NCBI RefSeq assembly: GCF_902806685.2 | Contig: NC_048553.1 | Coordinates: forward strand, 11,451,440-11,515,439 | Direction: 5' to 3' | Source: Maniola hyperantus | Taxonomy: Eukaryota > Arthropoda > Insecta > Lepidoptera > Nymphalidae | DNA: 64,000 nt | Shown here: in pieces, positions 32,980-43,027 of the stretch | Layout of the letters: each line of letters begins with the position of its first letter | How positions within the stretch are numbered: position 1 is the first letter of the stretch | The notes under the pieces: generated by a model | What the model was told of the DNA's origin: nothing | What the model saw: the letters and a program-made list of their open reading frames with translations, nothing else | Databases searched by the model: none | Position numbers and translations under genes: made by a program

Positions 32980-33214
32980 AAGACCACAGCCTTTACCACT
33001 GCGCCAGGGAGGTCGTCACAATGGCTAAGTATGAGACCGGCAAAGCCGTGCCGCCAAGCGATTTAGCGTTCCGGTACGATGCCGTGTAGAAACCAAAGGG
33101 CTAAAAAACTGCCATACCTCCTCCAAGTTAGCCCGCTTCCATCTTAGACTGCATTGTCACTTACCACCAGGTGAGATTGCAGTCAAGAGCCAACTTGTTC
33201 CTGAATATATAAAT
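32980..33214. mobile_element. two SINE family F fragments, head to head
   Basis: 32980-33016 is a minus-strand head ('gcgccagggaggtcg'). About 33035-33214 is a plus-strand body from 'gagaccggcaaagccgtgcc' to 'gcagtcaagagccaac'. The next element interrupts the 3' tail. Confidence 0.7.
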
Positions 33215-33705
33215 AAATACTATCTGTCCCGGCTTACTCACGTGTGTAGTCGACGTTAGCCCGACTAGTTTCGAACCCATCCGGGGTCCTTTTTCAAGGG
33301 AGTCCGTCCGCGCACGCGCCGCGGTTTTGACTGCGGGACGCACGTGCCGCTGCCCGTAGAGCCCGTTGTGAGGGTGGCTGGGGTGGGGGGGGAGACAGCT
33401 GCCGATCGTCTCCCGACAGTTCTTGCTGTTCTTCATCACTGGAACCGTCACCGAAATCCAGGCACGCGGAGCTAATGGTGTCCCGTCCCACGACTGATGC
33501 CCATGTCTTAGCGTCAAAAAGCGGTTTCCACGCTGAGGGTAGCATCCATCCATTGTCACGATTGGGCAGCGGCACGTGCGTCCCGCAGTCAAAACCGCGG
33601 CGCGTGCGCGGACGGACTCCCTTGAAAAAGGACCCCGGATGGGTTCGAAACTAGTCGGGCTAACGTCGACTACACACGTGAGTAAGCCGGGACAGATAGT
33701 ATTTA
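33215..33705. mobile_element. fold-back element P, copy 1, arms about 141 bp
   Basis: 33215-33355 and 33564-33705 are nearly perfect inverted repeats (sharing 'gactagtttcgaacccatcc' and 'gactgcgggacgcacgtgcc') around a 208-base loop. A tail 'atggaaatcactcacg' to about 33760 recurs after the second copy at 45286-45495. Open stretches of 185 and 93 codons on the minus strand are products of the arms and GC-rich loop, not genes. Inserted in the tail of a SINE F. Confidence 0.9.
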
Positions 33706-34109
33706 TAATGGAAATCACTCACGGTAGTTTAAACGCTAAAATATATAAATAAATAAAAACCGCGCGTGTCCAAACGGTCTCTCTTCTAAGGGGCTTCAGT
33801 TAAGTGCTGATTGGCAAACCTTTGAGAAAATGATGGAGAACCCTTAGTACTTGTATCTGAATAAAAAAATTAAAAAAAAAATTCTATCATAATTATTATT
33901 ATCTACTGCTGTTGTTTTTAATACCTTTTCACTTACTCATTAAATATGAACGATAACAAAGCTAACTCTATGTACAATGTAGGTACATTGTTTGCGTTTA
34001 ATCTATTTTCGTGACATGATGGATTAAAAATTCGTTATTCAAAAGTTACACAAAGCCGGTATTCTGCTTTATCACAAGATATTTTTCAAAACAGTTTCTC
34101 TTATAGTTT
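33706..34109. other. element P tail and spacer
   Basis: Tail of element P to about 33760, a SINE G scrap (33775-33845) with a SINE F 3' tail 'tacttgtatctgaataaaa', then AT-rich spacer. Confidence 0.5.
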
Positions 34110-34437
34110 TTATTTTTGTAATCAGTTACAAGTTAGCCCTTGACTGCAATCTTACCTGGTGGTAAGTGATGATGCAGTCTAAGATAGAAGCGGCTAACCT
34201 GGAAGTTTTACCAGTTTTATTAAACCCATACCTACTCCTTTGGTTTCTACACGGAATTGTAACGCAACGATAAATCACTTGATGGCACGGCTTTGCTGGT
34301 AGGGTGGTAACTAGCCACGGCCAAAGCTTCATATCAGACCAGGCCAGAGGAAATTTAGAAATTATAAAATTATAAATTCCTCCTACCGGGAATCGTACCC
34401 GGCACGTTCCACTGATAATACCAGAGCACTCGCCACT
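34110..34437 (-). mobile_element. SINE family F copy
   Basis: Minus strand, body 'ccgtggctagttaccaccc' and tail 'agggctaacttgtaactg'. CTTATA(G/A)TTT flanks both sides as a probable target duplication. Confidence 0.8.
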
Positions 34438-34452
34438 TATAATTTAAATATA

Positions 34453-34773
34453 CAGGATGTAACCAGAACGCTAGCAAAATCTTAGCGTTATTGTTATACT
34501 ACTTACAACACAATCCAATATCAACAACTATTTGCCACATTTTGTAGTTTTAGTATTTTTCAAACCCGCAATGTACAGCGTGCAAAACTCGGGTCAATGC
34601 CCCGCCTACGACGCAGTATTGACTCCGAGTGGTCTACTTACTACTATCGTAAACTTTTACTATATTATAGGATTTTTTTATATTATTATTTTCGTTTTTT
34701 TTGTGGTATTATATCAGTTATCATCAGTACTATTACCTGTCTTCGTTTTTGCCTGCGTTCTTGTTACACCCTG
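34453..34773. mobile_element. MITE family N
   Basis: Terminal inverted repeats of about 23 bp: CAGGATGTAACCAGAACGC at the left and the complement of 'gcgttcttgttacaccctg' at the right. About 321 bp, AT-rich interior. No clear target duplication. A partial end is at 32216-32256. Confidence 0.75.
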
Positions 34774-34805
34774 AGACTGACTGACTGAAGCTAGTAGGTA
34801 ATAGA

Positions 34806-34997
34806 TGAGTTTTTTTTTTTTTTTTTTATAATAATATTAGCCATATTAAATGGCTAATATTCCCCTTTCCTCTCCAATTAAGCGTCAGGCTTGTGCTAGG
34901 AGTAGGTACGACAATTTAGTGCAACGGGCGGGATTTGAACCGTCGACCTTTCGGTTTTCAGTCCACTCCTATACCGGTTGAGCTATTGAGGCTCTAA
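34806..34997 (-). mobile_element. SINE family H copy
   Basis: T-run at the left (3' A-tail), 'ctcctaccg'-type body, 'gatttgaaccgtcgacc' B box and 'ctcaatagctcaaccgg' head on the minus strand. Confidence 0.85.
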
Positions 34998-36009
34998 TTA
35001 ACTTTACAATTCAATAGAATCCATTGAACCGACACATTTTAATCTAACTAACTCTCACCTTAACGTTCAATTTATACTTCGGTCAAGTTAAAATTGTGTA
35101 ATTTCGTAGAGGCGTAGAACAAGCAAGTTTGGAGGTCTCAAGGCTTTCTCGAGCCCCGTAATTGCGTTATCGTACCGCCCCGCGCGTATTGATCATTCCA
35201 CGTCAGTTATTACAAGCAAACTTACTTGTTTGCACCAAAAAGCAGCCTCCATCTAAAGGACTCGCTATAAGCAACGTTTTTGTCTGCTACAGCAATTGCC
35301 CATTTGGTCAAGTGGCCTGTATTTATTATTATTCATCACCAATATTTTAATTATAGATAATTTGAATTATTTTTTCACGTCATTGTACTATCCTATTTGA
35401 TAATAAAACGCACTTACAATCTCACAAGTGAATGTAGGTACACGAAACACTCGATACGTCTACACCCGGCCGGAGCCAACGGCAGACTGGCGCTTGCCCG
35501 CGTACACTACAGTCATTAAAATTACAAGAAAACTTACTTGATTACCAAAAATTCACATCATAATGAGAACAGAAGCAATGCACAATACAACATTTTCATC
35601 TGAAAATGTAATTTTAACCAAGCGTGTAATAAGTGTGCCTAAATTATTATTACCTCAACATTTTTATAACAAACGGACTTGTTTCGAAATGGGCTTAGAA
35701 TCAAAATATTTATGAAGGTTATAATAATAAAATTGTCTTTCTATCTTTTGCGTCTTACTGAAGGATTAAACTACTGTTAGAAAAGACATATTATTCGATT
35801 AATGATTACCTTGTAGAGTGTGACTAATTTTATCAAAACTATGTACACGTTGTTAGGTGTATCATAACATATTGCATGCGAATTGGCAGAATTTGGCTGT
35901 ACCTTTTAGTTTTGTAATATCTCCACTGTTTACCCATATTCGCAATAGTAGATATAAAATATTAAAAAAAAAATATATTGTCTGTGTAGGTAGGTACTTA
36001 CCATGTTTT
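34998..36009. other. intron spacer with one LINE-like 3' fragment
   Basis: About 35400-35515 resembles about 55870-55985 ('ctcacaa.tg.atgta' and 'acacg.aacac' in order), probably a minus-strand LINE 3' region. Otherwise unrecognised. Confidence 0.4.
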
Positions 36010-36449
36010 TTAGGGTTCCGTACCTCAAAAGGAAAAACGGAACCCTTATAGGATCACTTTGTTGTCTGTCTGTCTGTCTGTCCGTCTGTCTGTCAAGAAA
36101 CCTACAGGGTACTTCCCGTTGACCTAGAATCATGAAATTTGGCAGGTAGGTAGATCTTATAGCTGACATTTGGGGAAAAATCTGAAAACCGTGAATTTAG
36201 GGTTAGATCACACAAAAAAAATTAAATTGTGGTCATGAACTAATAATTAGTATTTTCAACTTTCGAAGTGAGTGACTATATCAAGTGGTGTATCATATGA
36301 AAGGTCTTCACCTGTACATTCTAAAACAGATTTTTATTTATGTTTTTGCATCATAGTTTTTGAATTATCGTGCAAAATGTCGAAAAAATACAACTGTAGT
36401 AAGGAACCCTCATTGCGCGAGCCTGACTCGCACTTGGCCGGTTTTTTTT
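36010..36449 (+). mobile_element. repeat family C copy
   Basis: From 'tagggttccgtacctcaaaa' to 'cgcacttggccggttttttt', including the GTCT microsatellite at 36063-36093. Confidence 0.88.
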
Positions 36450-37000
36450 ATTCCCCGCTTCCCCAAAAGTATCTGTATCGGGCAATAACGCGATGTATAT
36501 TTCTAGGCGTGTTGCTCAACGTTTTTTGCCTGAAGTCCTGTACATTTGTATAGCTTTATTAAGATGTTAGAGACTTAACTCTAGGGACTTTGTTTTATTA
36601 ATTCCCTCAGTTCAAACCTTTTAAGAAGATTAGAATAACTTTATTTGTGATTGATCGGAGTAGGCGTTACTTCTAATTTGACATGCCATCCATGCTGATA
36701 ATTTTTTGAAAGAGAAAGTGTGCCCGTCCGTCTGTCCATTTGTTTAAGAAACGGACTTACAGACAAGCACTCTTTCGCTTTGTTATCTTTTCACGGGCCA
36801 TCTGTTTTACCAACTTTGACGAAATTTGGTAGATATCTACCTAAACATATATTTTTCATCACGGAGACAATCATACTCCATAGGTTACTTTCTATGCCAG
36901 AAAATTAAAGAGTTTTTAAAAACCTTAAATCTAAGGCCACACCTGCGTGTCATAAGCACGGGATGCGGGAATGCCCACGACGCAAATGTATAGGCATGCA
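36450..37000. other. spacer with a decayed family B-like stretch
   Basis: About 36710-36955 has 'cttttcacgggcc', 'gacgaaatttggta' and 'aattaaagagttt' in family B order but heavily changed. It contains the insertion site of the next element at its end. Confidence 0.45.
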
Positions 37001-37012
37001 GGTGTAGTGGTT

Positions 37013-37405
37013 ACTCCGCAGCATGCTATATTTGAGTGCCGTGTGTTTCAACAGGAGAGAAACTTAGTAAATGGTGAAAAGGAAGATAATTTAAACCCGC
37101 AAAACCTGATACCCAGAATGTTGAAGAACGAAGAGGAATGGGAAAAGTACGCGAAGCTACTCAAATATATAATAAAAAAGCGAGAAGACGATGAATGGGA
37201 GAGGCAAAGACCCACGCCCTGAAAAACAGCTGCCTTCCTGAAGTAATGCTTCGTGCAATTCCGGGAAGCCGCGAGCGGAGTTATCGAAGAGTGGAGGAGG
37301 TTTTTTAGTCCGTAGGAAACTGCGCAACATCTGCAGTGGAGTCGGGCATGCACAGTGCAATCCATGAGGGTTTTCCTCCTCCACGGAAAAAAAAAAAAAA
37401 AAAAA
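37013..37405 (+). mobile_element. R1-clade-like retrotransposon tail with 12-bp target duplication
   Basis: GGTGTAGTGGTT at 37001-37012 and 37406-37417 flanks the insertion. 37013-37222 is open: 'TPQHAIFECRVFQQER', 'LNPQNLIPRMLKNEEEWEKY' and 'KKREDDEWERQRPTP' then stop, the C-terminal zinc-finger-proximal tail typical of R1/TRAS/SART-type LINEs. A 165-base 3' UTR and A-run (37387-37405) follow. 5'-truncated. The clade assignment is from remembered tail motifs. Confidence 0.85.
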
Positions 37406-37577
37406 GGTGTAGTGGTTGTGTAGGTGTGCATGGCACCATTAAAATGTCGTGGCCGAGGCTACCACCACCGCGCGGCTGACGTTCCCGCACCGTATCGCAT
37501 TGGTCGCGCAGGTATGGATGATGCTTTAATTGACACAGACGAAATCGCGGCCATCACCTAGTCATTACCTATACCTA

Positions 37578-37805
37578 CCCATATTATAATTAATGTGAAA
37601 GTGTGTTTGTTTATTGGTTTGTTGGTTTGTTGGTTTGTCCTTCAATCACGTCGCAACGGAGCAACGGATCGACGTGATTTTTTGCATGGGTATAGTTAAA
37701 GACCTGGAGAGTGACACAGGCTACGTTTTATCCCGCGAAATCAAAGCGTTCCCACGGGATTTGTAAAACTTAAATCTACGTATACGAAGTCGCGGGCATC
37801 AGTTA
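37578..37805 (+). mobile_element. Helitron-like family B copy
   Basis: 'ttaatgtgaaagtgtgtttg', 'ttggtttgt' repeats, 'tttttgcatgggtatag' and 'gtcgcgggcatcagtta'; the CTAG end is decayed. Confidence 0.8.
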
Positions 37806-38099
37806 ATCAGTTAGTGTCATATAAATCGATAATAACCGGGAAAGATATCTGAGTAAGTTCCAAAATTCCAAGTTTCCGAGGTCGGATCTCTGAGGTTCTC
37901 TGAGGAGGAATACCGCAGGTAACAAGACTTTGTTTTGTTAATTCCCTTAGTACCAAGGCAACTTTTATTAATAATAGATACGACAGATTAAATAAAGGAT
38001 AAACCTTCAAAGTTGTTAATTTTGATAAGTTTGGAATAATACCTTTAGGACAAAAGGCTAAGTATATCGGGAAATGACTAACGTTTCGGGTACCAAATC

Positions 38100-38375
38100 A
38101 TAATTAACATAGGTTCTTGTAGGGACTTCGCGCCACGGTCTTGCGCCGCCTACATCCAGCGGCTCCCTGCGACTCGTCTGATGTCGTCCATCCACCCAGT
38201 AGGGGGTATTCCAACGCTGCGTCTTCCGGTGCGAGGTCGCCATTCCAACACTTTGAGACCCCAACGTCTATCGGTTTTACGAACTATGTGCCCTGCCCGT
38301 TGCCACTTCAGCTTCGCAACCCGTTGAGCTATGTCAGTTATTCTAATAGGTACTCCTACGGATCTAGTCATTTCT
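38100..38375 (-). mobile_element. RTE-like retrotransposon 3' end
   Basis: The minus-strand frame at 38150-38371 reads 'RVAKLKWQRAGHIVRKTD', 'RRWGLKVLEWRPRTGRRSVG' and 'GWMDDIRRVAGSRWM', the C-terminal domain common in lepidopteran endonuclease/RT elements. A frameshift breaks it before the final residues. 5'-truncated. Confidence 0.82.
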
Positions 38376-38394
38376 GATTATATTTCTGTTTCGG

Positions 38395-38600
38395 ATTATA
38401 TTATAAATGCGAAAGTGTGTCTGTCTGCTAGCTTTTCACGTAGCCCAACCGTTCAACCGATTTTGATGAAATTTGGTACAGAGTTAACTTATATCCCGGG
38501 GAAGGACATAGGAATACTTTATATCCCGGAAAATTAAAGAGTTCCCACGGGATTTTATAAACCTAAATTCACGCGGACGAAATCGCGGGCATCACCTAGT
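38395..38600 (+). mobile_element. Helitron-like family B copy
   Basis: 'attataaatgcgaaagtgtg' to 'gcgggcatcacctag', with only two GTCT units. Confidence 0.85.
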
Positions 38601-38670
38601 TTCTGATATTTTGACTCAACTAGTAAGAATTAAAAACAATTAACAAAATAACACCATTTCACTTAGCACT

Positions 38671-38808
38671 GTTACACTAACAGTCGTACTCAGAGTCGCT
38701 AAATCGTTACTTAAGTTTAGTTGAAACGAGACAGAGTCTGTTACAAAAATCTGTCTCGTTTTAACTCAATCTTAGTACCGATTAGTGATTCTGAGTACGG
38801 CTGTAAGA
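38671..38808. mobile_element. fold-back MITE, arms about 65 bp
   Basis: The left arm ('cagtcgtactcagagtcg', 'gaaacgagacagag') is complementary to the right arm ('ctgtctcgtttta', 'tgattctgagtacggctg') with a minimal loop. The whole of about 138 bases would fold into one imperfect hairpin. Confidence 0.75.
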
Positions 38809-39549
38809 ATTCTTATAAATCAGGAGTCATAAATTGCAAAGTGTTTAATCAAATCTCGCCAATATGAGGGAAGCAAAACTTGGCAGAGATTCCCGCAAAG
38901 TTCGGAGGACTTAATAGCCGCTTTCCTCTTCTACACTTTCTTAGTTTACTTACTGTAGGAATTTGCCAGCAGACCAAAGTTATTTTTAGTGCTGACTTTT
39001 GTTTCTGTTACAGAGAAAACTCTGTTAGGTAGGAACTAATTGAAAATACTGATATTTTGCTAAATTGTAGGAAAATTAATGTAAGTTTTATATTATATCC
39101 GTGAATGCAGCTTTAATGGTTTCATAATCCACAATCGTCAATGAGCTAAATTAGTAGTAGACGAGTGAACTTTACTTGTGGTTACGTCGTTTACATGGGC
39201 AACAACCAATAACCGACGGAAGCACGCTATGATTGGCTGAGATATTTTCGCAACATTCAAAAATTAAACTTCTGCGCAGGGACATTGGTATAACTAAGTT
39301 TTAAGTACTTACTGTAAGCAAAAACGAGCTCGCAAGAAATCTAGAGAGAGAAAGAAGAAAAGATCGTTGTCTACAATTTTAATTTAAGTATCTACTTAGC
39401 TCTTGAGATTTCCCTTAAGGACGAAATTTTGATTGAAGTAAATTAAGCTGAATATCTTAAAGAAGCTTTTGGAAATTTTCTAAAGAATAATATTATTGAA
39501 ATAAAATCACCAAGTATCAAGAATGAAATGATTTTAATGCTTTACGCTT
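38809..39549. other. intron spacer, nothing recognised
   Basis: No match or open frame of note. Confidence 0.4.
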
Positions 39550-39700
39550 AGCGTTAGATAGATAGATAGATAGATAGATAGAAATACTTTATTGCACACA
39601 AAAAATATTACATAACATGACAAAAAACAAAGAAACTAAAACTAAAAAAATAATTGTATGCAAAGGCGGCCTTATTGCTCACAGCAACTTTTAGCGTTGT
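39550..39700 (-). mobile_element. LINE 3' end with tetramer tail
   Basis: (AGAT)n at 39555-39581 followed by 'aaatactttattgcacac': on the minus strand, an AATAAAG signal followed by a TATC microsatellite, a typical LINE 3' terminus. Confidence 0.55.
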
Positions 39701-39930
39701 TTGGGGGTGAGCCTTAGGATTCAAAGAAATAATTGGAGAAGTCGGGGGACAACATTCTCCTAAGAGCGCCTTCTGAGCTGTTCTGAGCGGCTTGGATCAT
39801 GGCATAAGGATGACGTTAGGATGGATAGGTTGGTTGGACTTGATTAGTCCCTACGCCCCCAAGGTCGTGGCGTGATTCCATGTCCGGGTGATGTGGAAAT
39901 CGGGTTGAATTTGTGTGTTGCGACTTTTCT

Positions 39931-40278
39931 TCATAGTATAAAATAAAGTCGCTTCCTGCGTCTGTATGTATGTATGAACGCGTAGATCTTTTAAACTACG
40001 CAACGGATTTTAATGCGGTTTTCACCAATAGATAGAGTGATTCAAGAGGAAGGTTTATAGGTATAGTTTAATTCTCAAAAAATTAGAGATCCCTAAGGAA
40101 ATTGAAATAATGTGAATTAGGTCGGAAAAAATCCTCTCATTTGTGAGTTTCCGAGGCGTGCGCTGCCTAAATGGTCCAAGTTACATGAAAACAATGTAAA
40201 TTGAAATTGTTTCACTTAAAAAGTTTTTTTAAAAAATCCGCGATAGCATACATACGCGAAGCCGGGGCGGGTCGCTAG
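39931..40278 (+). mobile_element. second type of Helitron-like repeat
   Basis: Begins 'tcatagtataaaataaag' and ends 'gaagccggggcgggtcgctag|t'. The interior ('acgcgtagatcttttaaac', 'ctacgcaacggatttt') differs from families A and B. TC start and CTAG end fit a Helitron. Single copy in this window. Confidence 0.75.
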
Positions 40279-40448
40279 TACGCTATAAGATAGGTCATTA
40301 TCAGTTATGATTTGATTGTTGGGGTCGTTACGGACGTGCTTAGGGCGTCTCTTATCGTAAATCGATATCTGGCATAGTTAAAAGTCAACAAAAAAAAGAT
40401 AAGTCATTGTAATACATTTGTATGGAGTAATAAGTGTGATTGTAAAAA

Positions 40449-40762
40449 AGTAGTGATAGCCTAGTTAGGACGTCCGCCTTCTAATCGAAGGTCGGGAGTT
40501 CGATCCCGGCCGGGCACGCGCCTCTAACTTTTCGGAGTTATGTGCATTTTAAGTAATTAAATATCTCTTGCTTTAACGGTAAAGGAAAACGTGAGGAAAC
40601 CTGCATGCCTGAGAGTTCTCCATAATGTTCTCAAAGGTGTGTGAAGTCTACCAATCCGCACATGGCCAGCGTGGTAGACTATGGCCAAAACCCTTCTCAC
40701 TCTGAGAGAAGACCCGTGCTTTGTAGTGAGCCGGCGATGGGTTGATCATGATGATGATGAAC
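40449..40762 (+). mobile_element. SINE family G, full-length copy
   Basis: tRNA-like head: 'tagcctagttaggacgtcc' and B box 'gttcgatcccgg', with an anticodon-loop-like 'cttctaa' as in tRNA-Arg. The body and (gat)n tail follow. The many body-linked copies rule out a working tRNA gene. Confidence 0.88.
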
Positions 40763-41269
40763 GTGTGACCTTAAGGTCTCAACTAGTTGTTTCGAAACTG
40801 TATACTAGCTAAGCTACGATATAACACGAGAGTCTCATATCCCTATTCAAGAACAGATGGTTCAATTTACAATTGTTTATTCCACCACGTGGTTGTGATT
40901 ATCTCTCCCGCCTTGGCCTACCGCCAATCGCTTGGTGAAGTGCAGTACAGTATACTCCAGAACATATTATTAGCAAGTGTTGCCAGCTGATGACACTTGG
41001 AAACTGAATATGTATTAAGAATTCCGAGAAAAACATTTTCTCACATACTCTTACATAGCTACATAGCTTAAAGCACTAGATCTTGGTGTGAAATATCTAC
41101 TAATATTTCATGTACTAACCTAGAAACCAAAATAAACCTGTAAAAGCCGCTTGTACGCTACTTCTGGGCTAAGTAAACTTTAGCAATTCATTTATTGGCA
41201 ACTGTGTGCGTTCTTACAAACCCAGGTAGGTACTGTAAGCTCTCAGAAGACATAATAATTGGAGATGTC
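40763..41269. other. intron spacer, nothing recognised
   Basis: No match seen. Confidence 0.4.
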
Positions 41270-41445
41270 TGTCAACAAGAGAATACAAACTTATTGAAAA
41301 ATCCTATTACAATGTAAAGGATTATATTTTTAAGTGATAAGAAAGCTTGGTAATGAGTTGCTTTATCAGCTTTGATAGTTCTAATAAGTTTTAAGTGATA
41401 TTGTAAAATGGTGATAAAAAGAATAGCCGGCTGAGTCAAAACAAA
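41270..41445 (+). mobile_element. 3' fragment of the 12.2-15.4 kb LINE family
   Basis: 'ttgaaaaatcctattacaat' and 'gtaaaggattatat', 'agaatagccggctgagt' match the complement of about 12420-12550, the end of the RT ORF and start of the 3' UTR. It ends about 60 bases before the exon acceptor at 41504. Confidence 0.82.
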
Positions 41446-41504
41446 ATCTAGACCTACCATACAAGACAGTTGACAGTTTTGACAAAGGCTTTTTCTTGTT
41501 GCAG

Positions 41505-41711
41505 GTCGTCCAGCCCCAACAGTGATATGGCTGATCGACGGCGTTCCAGCTCCTCAGTACATAGGCGAGAAGACGGACACACATGTAGTAGTCAACAAGT
41601 TAGACATACCCCACGTCAAACGGAGTCATCTCAACACCACGTTCAAGTGTCGAGCGTCCAACACCAATCTCGTCAGTCCGCAAGAGAAGACTGTCAGATT
41701 GGAAATGAATT
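41505..41711 (+). CDS. Sidestep-like exon b: second half of the Ig domain
   Basis: Encodes 'RPAPTVIWLIDGVPAP' (core Trp), 'VVVNKLDIPHVKRSHL', 'NTTFKCRASNTNLVSP' (second core Cys) and 'QEKTVRLEMN'. The 'C.ASNTNL..P....V.L.MNL.P' ending is a hallmark of Sidestep proteins. Acceptor 'tttcttgttgcag' ends at 41504; donor GTACGT starts at 41712. Both boundaries are phase 1, matching the flanking exons. With exon a it completes one Ig domain with the Cys-Trp-Cys trio. An RTE-like fragment starts about 20 bases beyond the donor. Confidence 0.92.
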
Positions 41712-41732
41712 GTACGTATGTATTGTTATCTC

Positions 41733-42065
41733 TTTACTTCATCATCATCATCTACTGCTGGACATAGGCCTCTTGTAGGGACATCCACATTCCACACGCC
41801 ACGGTCTTGCGCTGCTTGAATCCAGCGGCTTCCTGCGACGTGGTCGTAATTCCAGCAGCTTGAGACCCCAACGTCTATTGGTTTTTCGGTCTATGTGCCA
41901 CTTCAGCTTTGCAACCCAACTTCGGAACTCAAGAGAGTTTCAGGAAGTCAAGCGGAAAAATGTACAATTATTATTTGGTTGAAATAAAGAATAAAAAAAA
42001 ACGCTAAGCTATGTCGATTACTCTGGTTCTCCTACGGATCTCCTCATTTCTGATATGATCACGTA
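41733..42065 (-). mobile_element. RTE-like 3' end interrupted by a small poly(A) insertion
   Basis: 'ggacataggcctcttgtagg' and 'cttgcgctgcttgaatccag' on the plus strand are complementary to the LINE tail. The copy is split at about 41919-42000 by a plus-strand piece ending 'gaataaagaataaaa..' with an A-run, then resumes at 'cgctaagctatgtcg'. Confidence 0.75.
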
Positions 42066-42177
42066 GATTAACCAGAAGAAGATCACGGAGAAGAACCAAG
42101 CATAGCTCCATGTAGTAGTCAAAAAGCTTCTTTGTGTCTTTTTTTCTTCATCATCATCGTCAACCGACAGACATGCA

Positions 42178-42250
42178 TAAAATTAAAGAGTTCCCATTGA
42201 AGTTTTAGAAACCTTATGTCACGTGGGTGCATCCGCGGGCATCATCTAGT
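42178..42250 (+). mobile_element. Helitron-like family B 3' end
   Basis: 'aaattaaagagttcccat' to 'gcgggcatcatctagt'. Confidence 0.7.
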
Positions 42251-42399
42251 AATGATACCTAAGCTAGGTTTATTGTACCTAGGTTTATTGCGTGCTTTAA
42301 ACTTAGTATAATGAGAATGACAACAGTTTATTATAATCATAAACAGTTGTCATTCTCATACAAGCTAACATGGTACAAAATGAAACCCATTTGTTACAG

Positions 42400-42445
42400 T
42401 GAAACCGACGCTCGTACGGATATAGAGTAAACCCGCGACGTTATA
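42400..42445 (+). pseudogene. dead copy 1 of exon c
   Basis: Follows an intact 'tttgttacag' acceptor. 'tgaaaccgacgct.gtac.ga' matches exon c, but the frame meets TAG at 42423-42425 where the true exon has CAG-type codons, and similarity is lost after 'cgcgacgttat'. Confidence 0.85.
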
Positions 42446-42649
42446 ATATAAACCTAGCTTAGAAGTCGCGAGCATCAGCTATAGCTGATATGAAACCTAC
42501 CTTACCTGTGTTACCCAACTTCTACGAAATAATTGCGTACTTTAAACTTAGTAAACGACAAAGTAAAGGGAATGACAACTGTTTATTATAATCATACAAG
42601 ATAATACACGAATACAGCCATGGTACAAAACCAAACCCATTTGTTACAG

Positions 42650-42730
42650 TAAAACTGACGCTAGTACAGATACAGAGTAAACCCGTGACGTTATCGTCAG
42701 AACTCTACGTCAACTAATCGTGTGTGTAAC
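42650..42730 (+). pseudogene. dead copy 2 of exon c
   Basis: Similarity to exon c lasts about 80 bases, to 'tcgtgtgtgt'. The frame meets TAA at 42715-42717, and the second half, with the core Trp codons and the donor, is absent. The acceptor 'tttgttacag' is unchanged. Confidence 0.87.
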
Positions 42731-42781
42731 ACGCAAACAAAGGTTCCATCCACGCTCAAACTTTATAAATATAAATGTATG

Positions 42782-42838
42782 ACGGCTGAACTCACGTGGT
42801 CGGAGTATTCCCGACTAGTTTCAAACCCATCGTGCGCT
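42782..42838. mobile_element. fragment of fold-back element P
   Basis: 'cccgactagtttcaaaccca' and 'ctcacgtgg' recall one arm of element P. It lies inside the exon c tandem repeat and accounts for most of the extra length of the last interval. Confidence 0.6.
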
Positions 42839-43027
42839 ACACAGGCATTATTACCTAATATCTGATTAAACCTAGCTTACCTGTGTAGCTTCCATAACTT
42901 CTACGAAACAATTGCTTACTTGAAAGTTAGTATTATAGGAATGACAATTGTTTAATATAATCATGAACAGTTGTCACTCGCATAAGTACAAGCTAACATG
43001 GTACAAAATGAAACCCATTTGTTACAG

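Noticed and set aside
33161..33718. 185-codon minus-strand open frame
   Set aside because: It lies across the two inverted arms and GC-rich loop of fold-back element P, and translated arms mirror each other. No domain seen.
36971..37222. Host gene ORF of 83 codons
   Set aside because: All but its first few codons are inside a retrotransposon insertion defined by a 12-bp target duplication and A-tail; it is the C-terminal part of an R1-like LINE ORF.
40449..40520. Apparent tRNA gene (A and B boxes, 'cttctaa' anticodon-loop-like)
   Set aside because: The same head recurs at 43928, 45560 and 53041 joined to the same non-tRNA body, one copy with a 19-bp target duplication; these are SINE heads. 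The same applies to the SINE H heads at 10826, 17802 and 34997 and the SINE F heads at 29676 and 46326.
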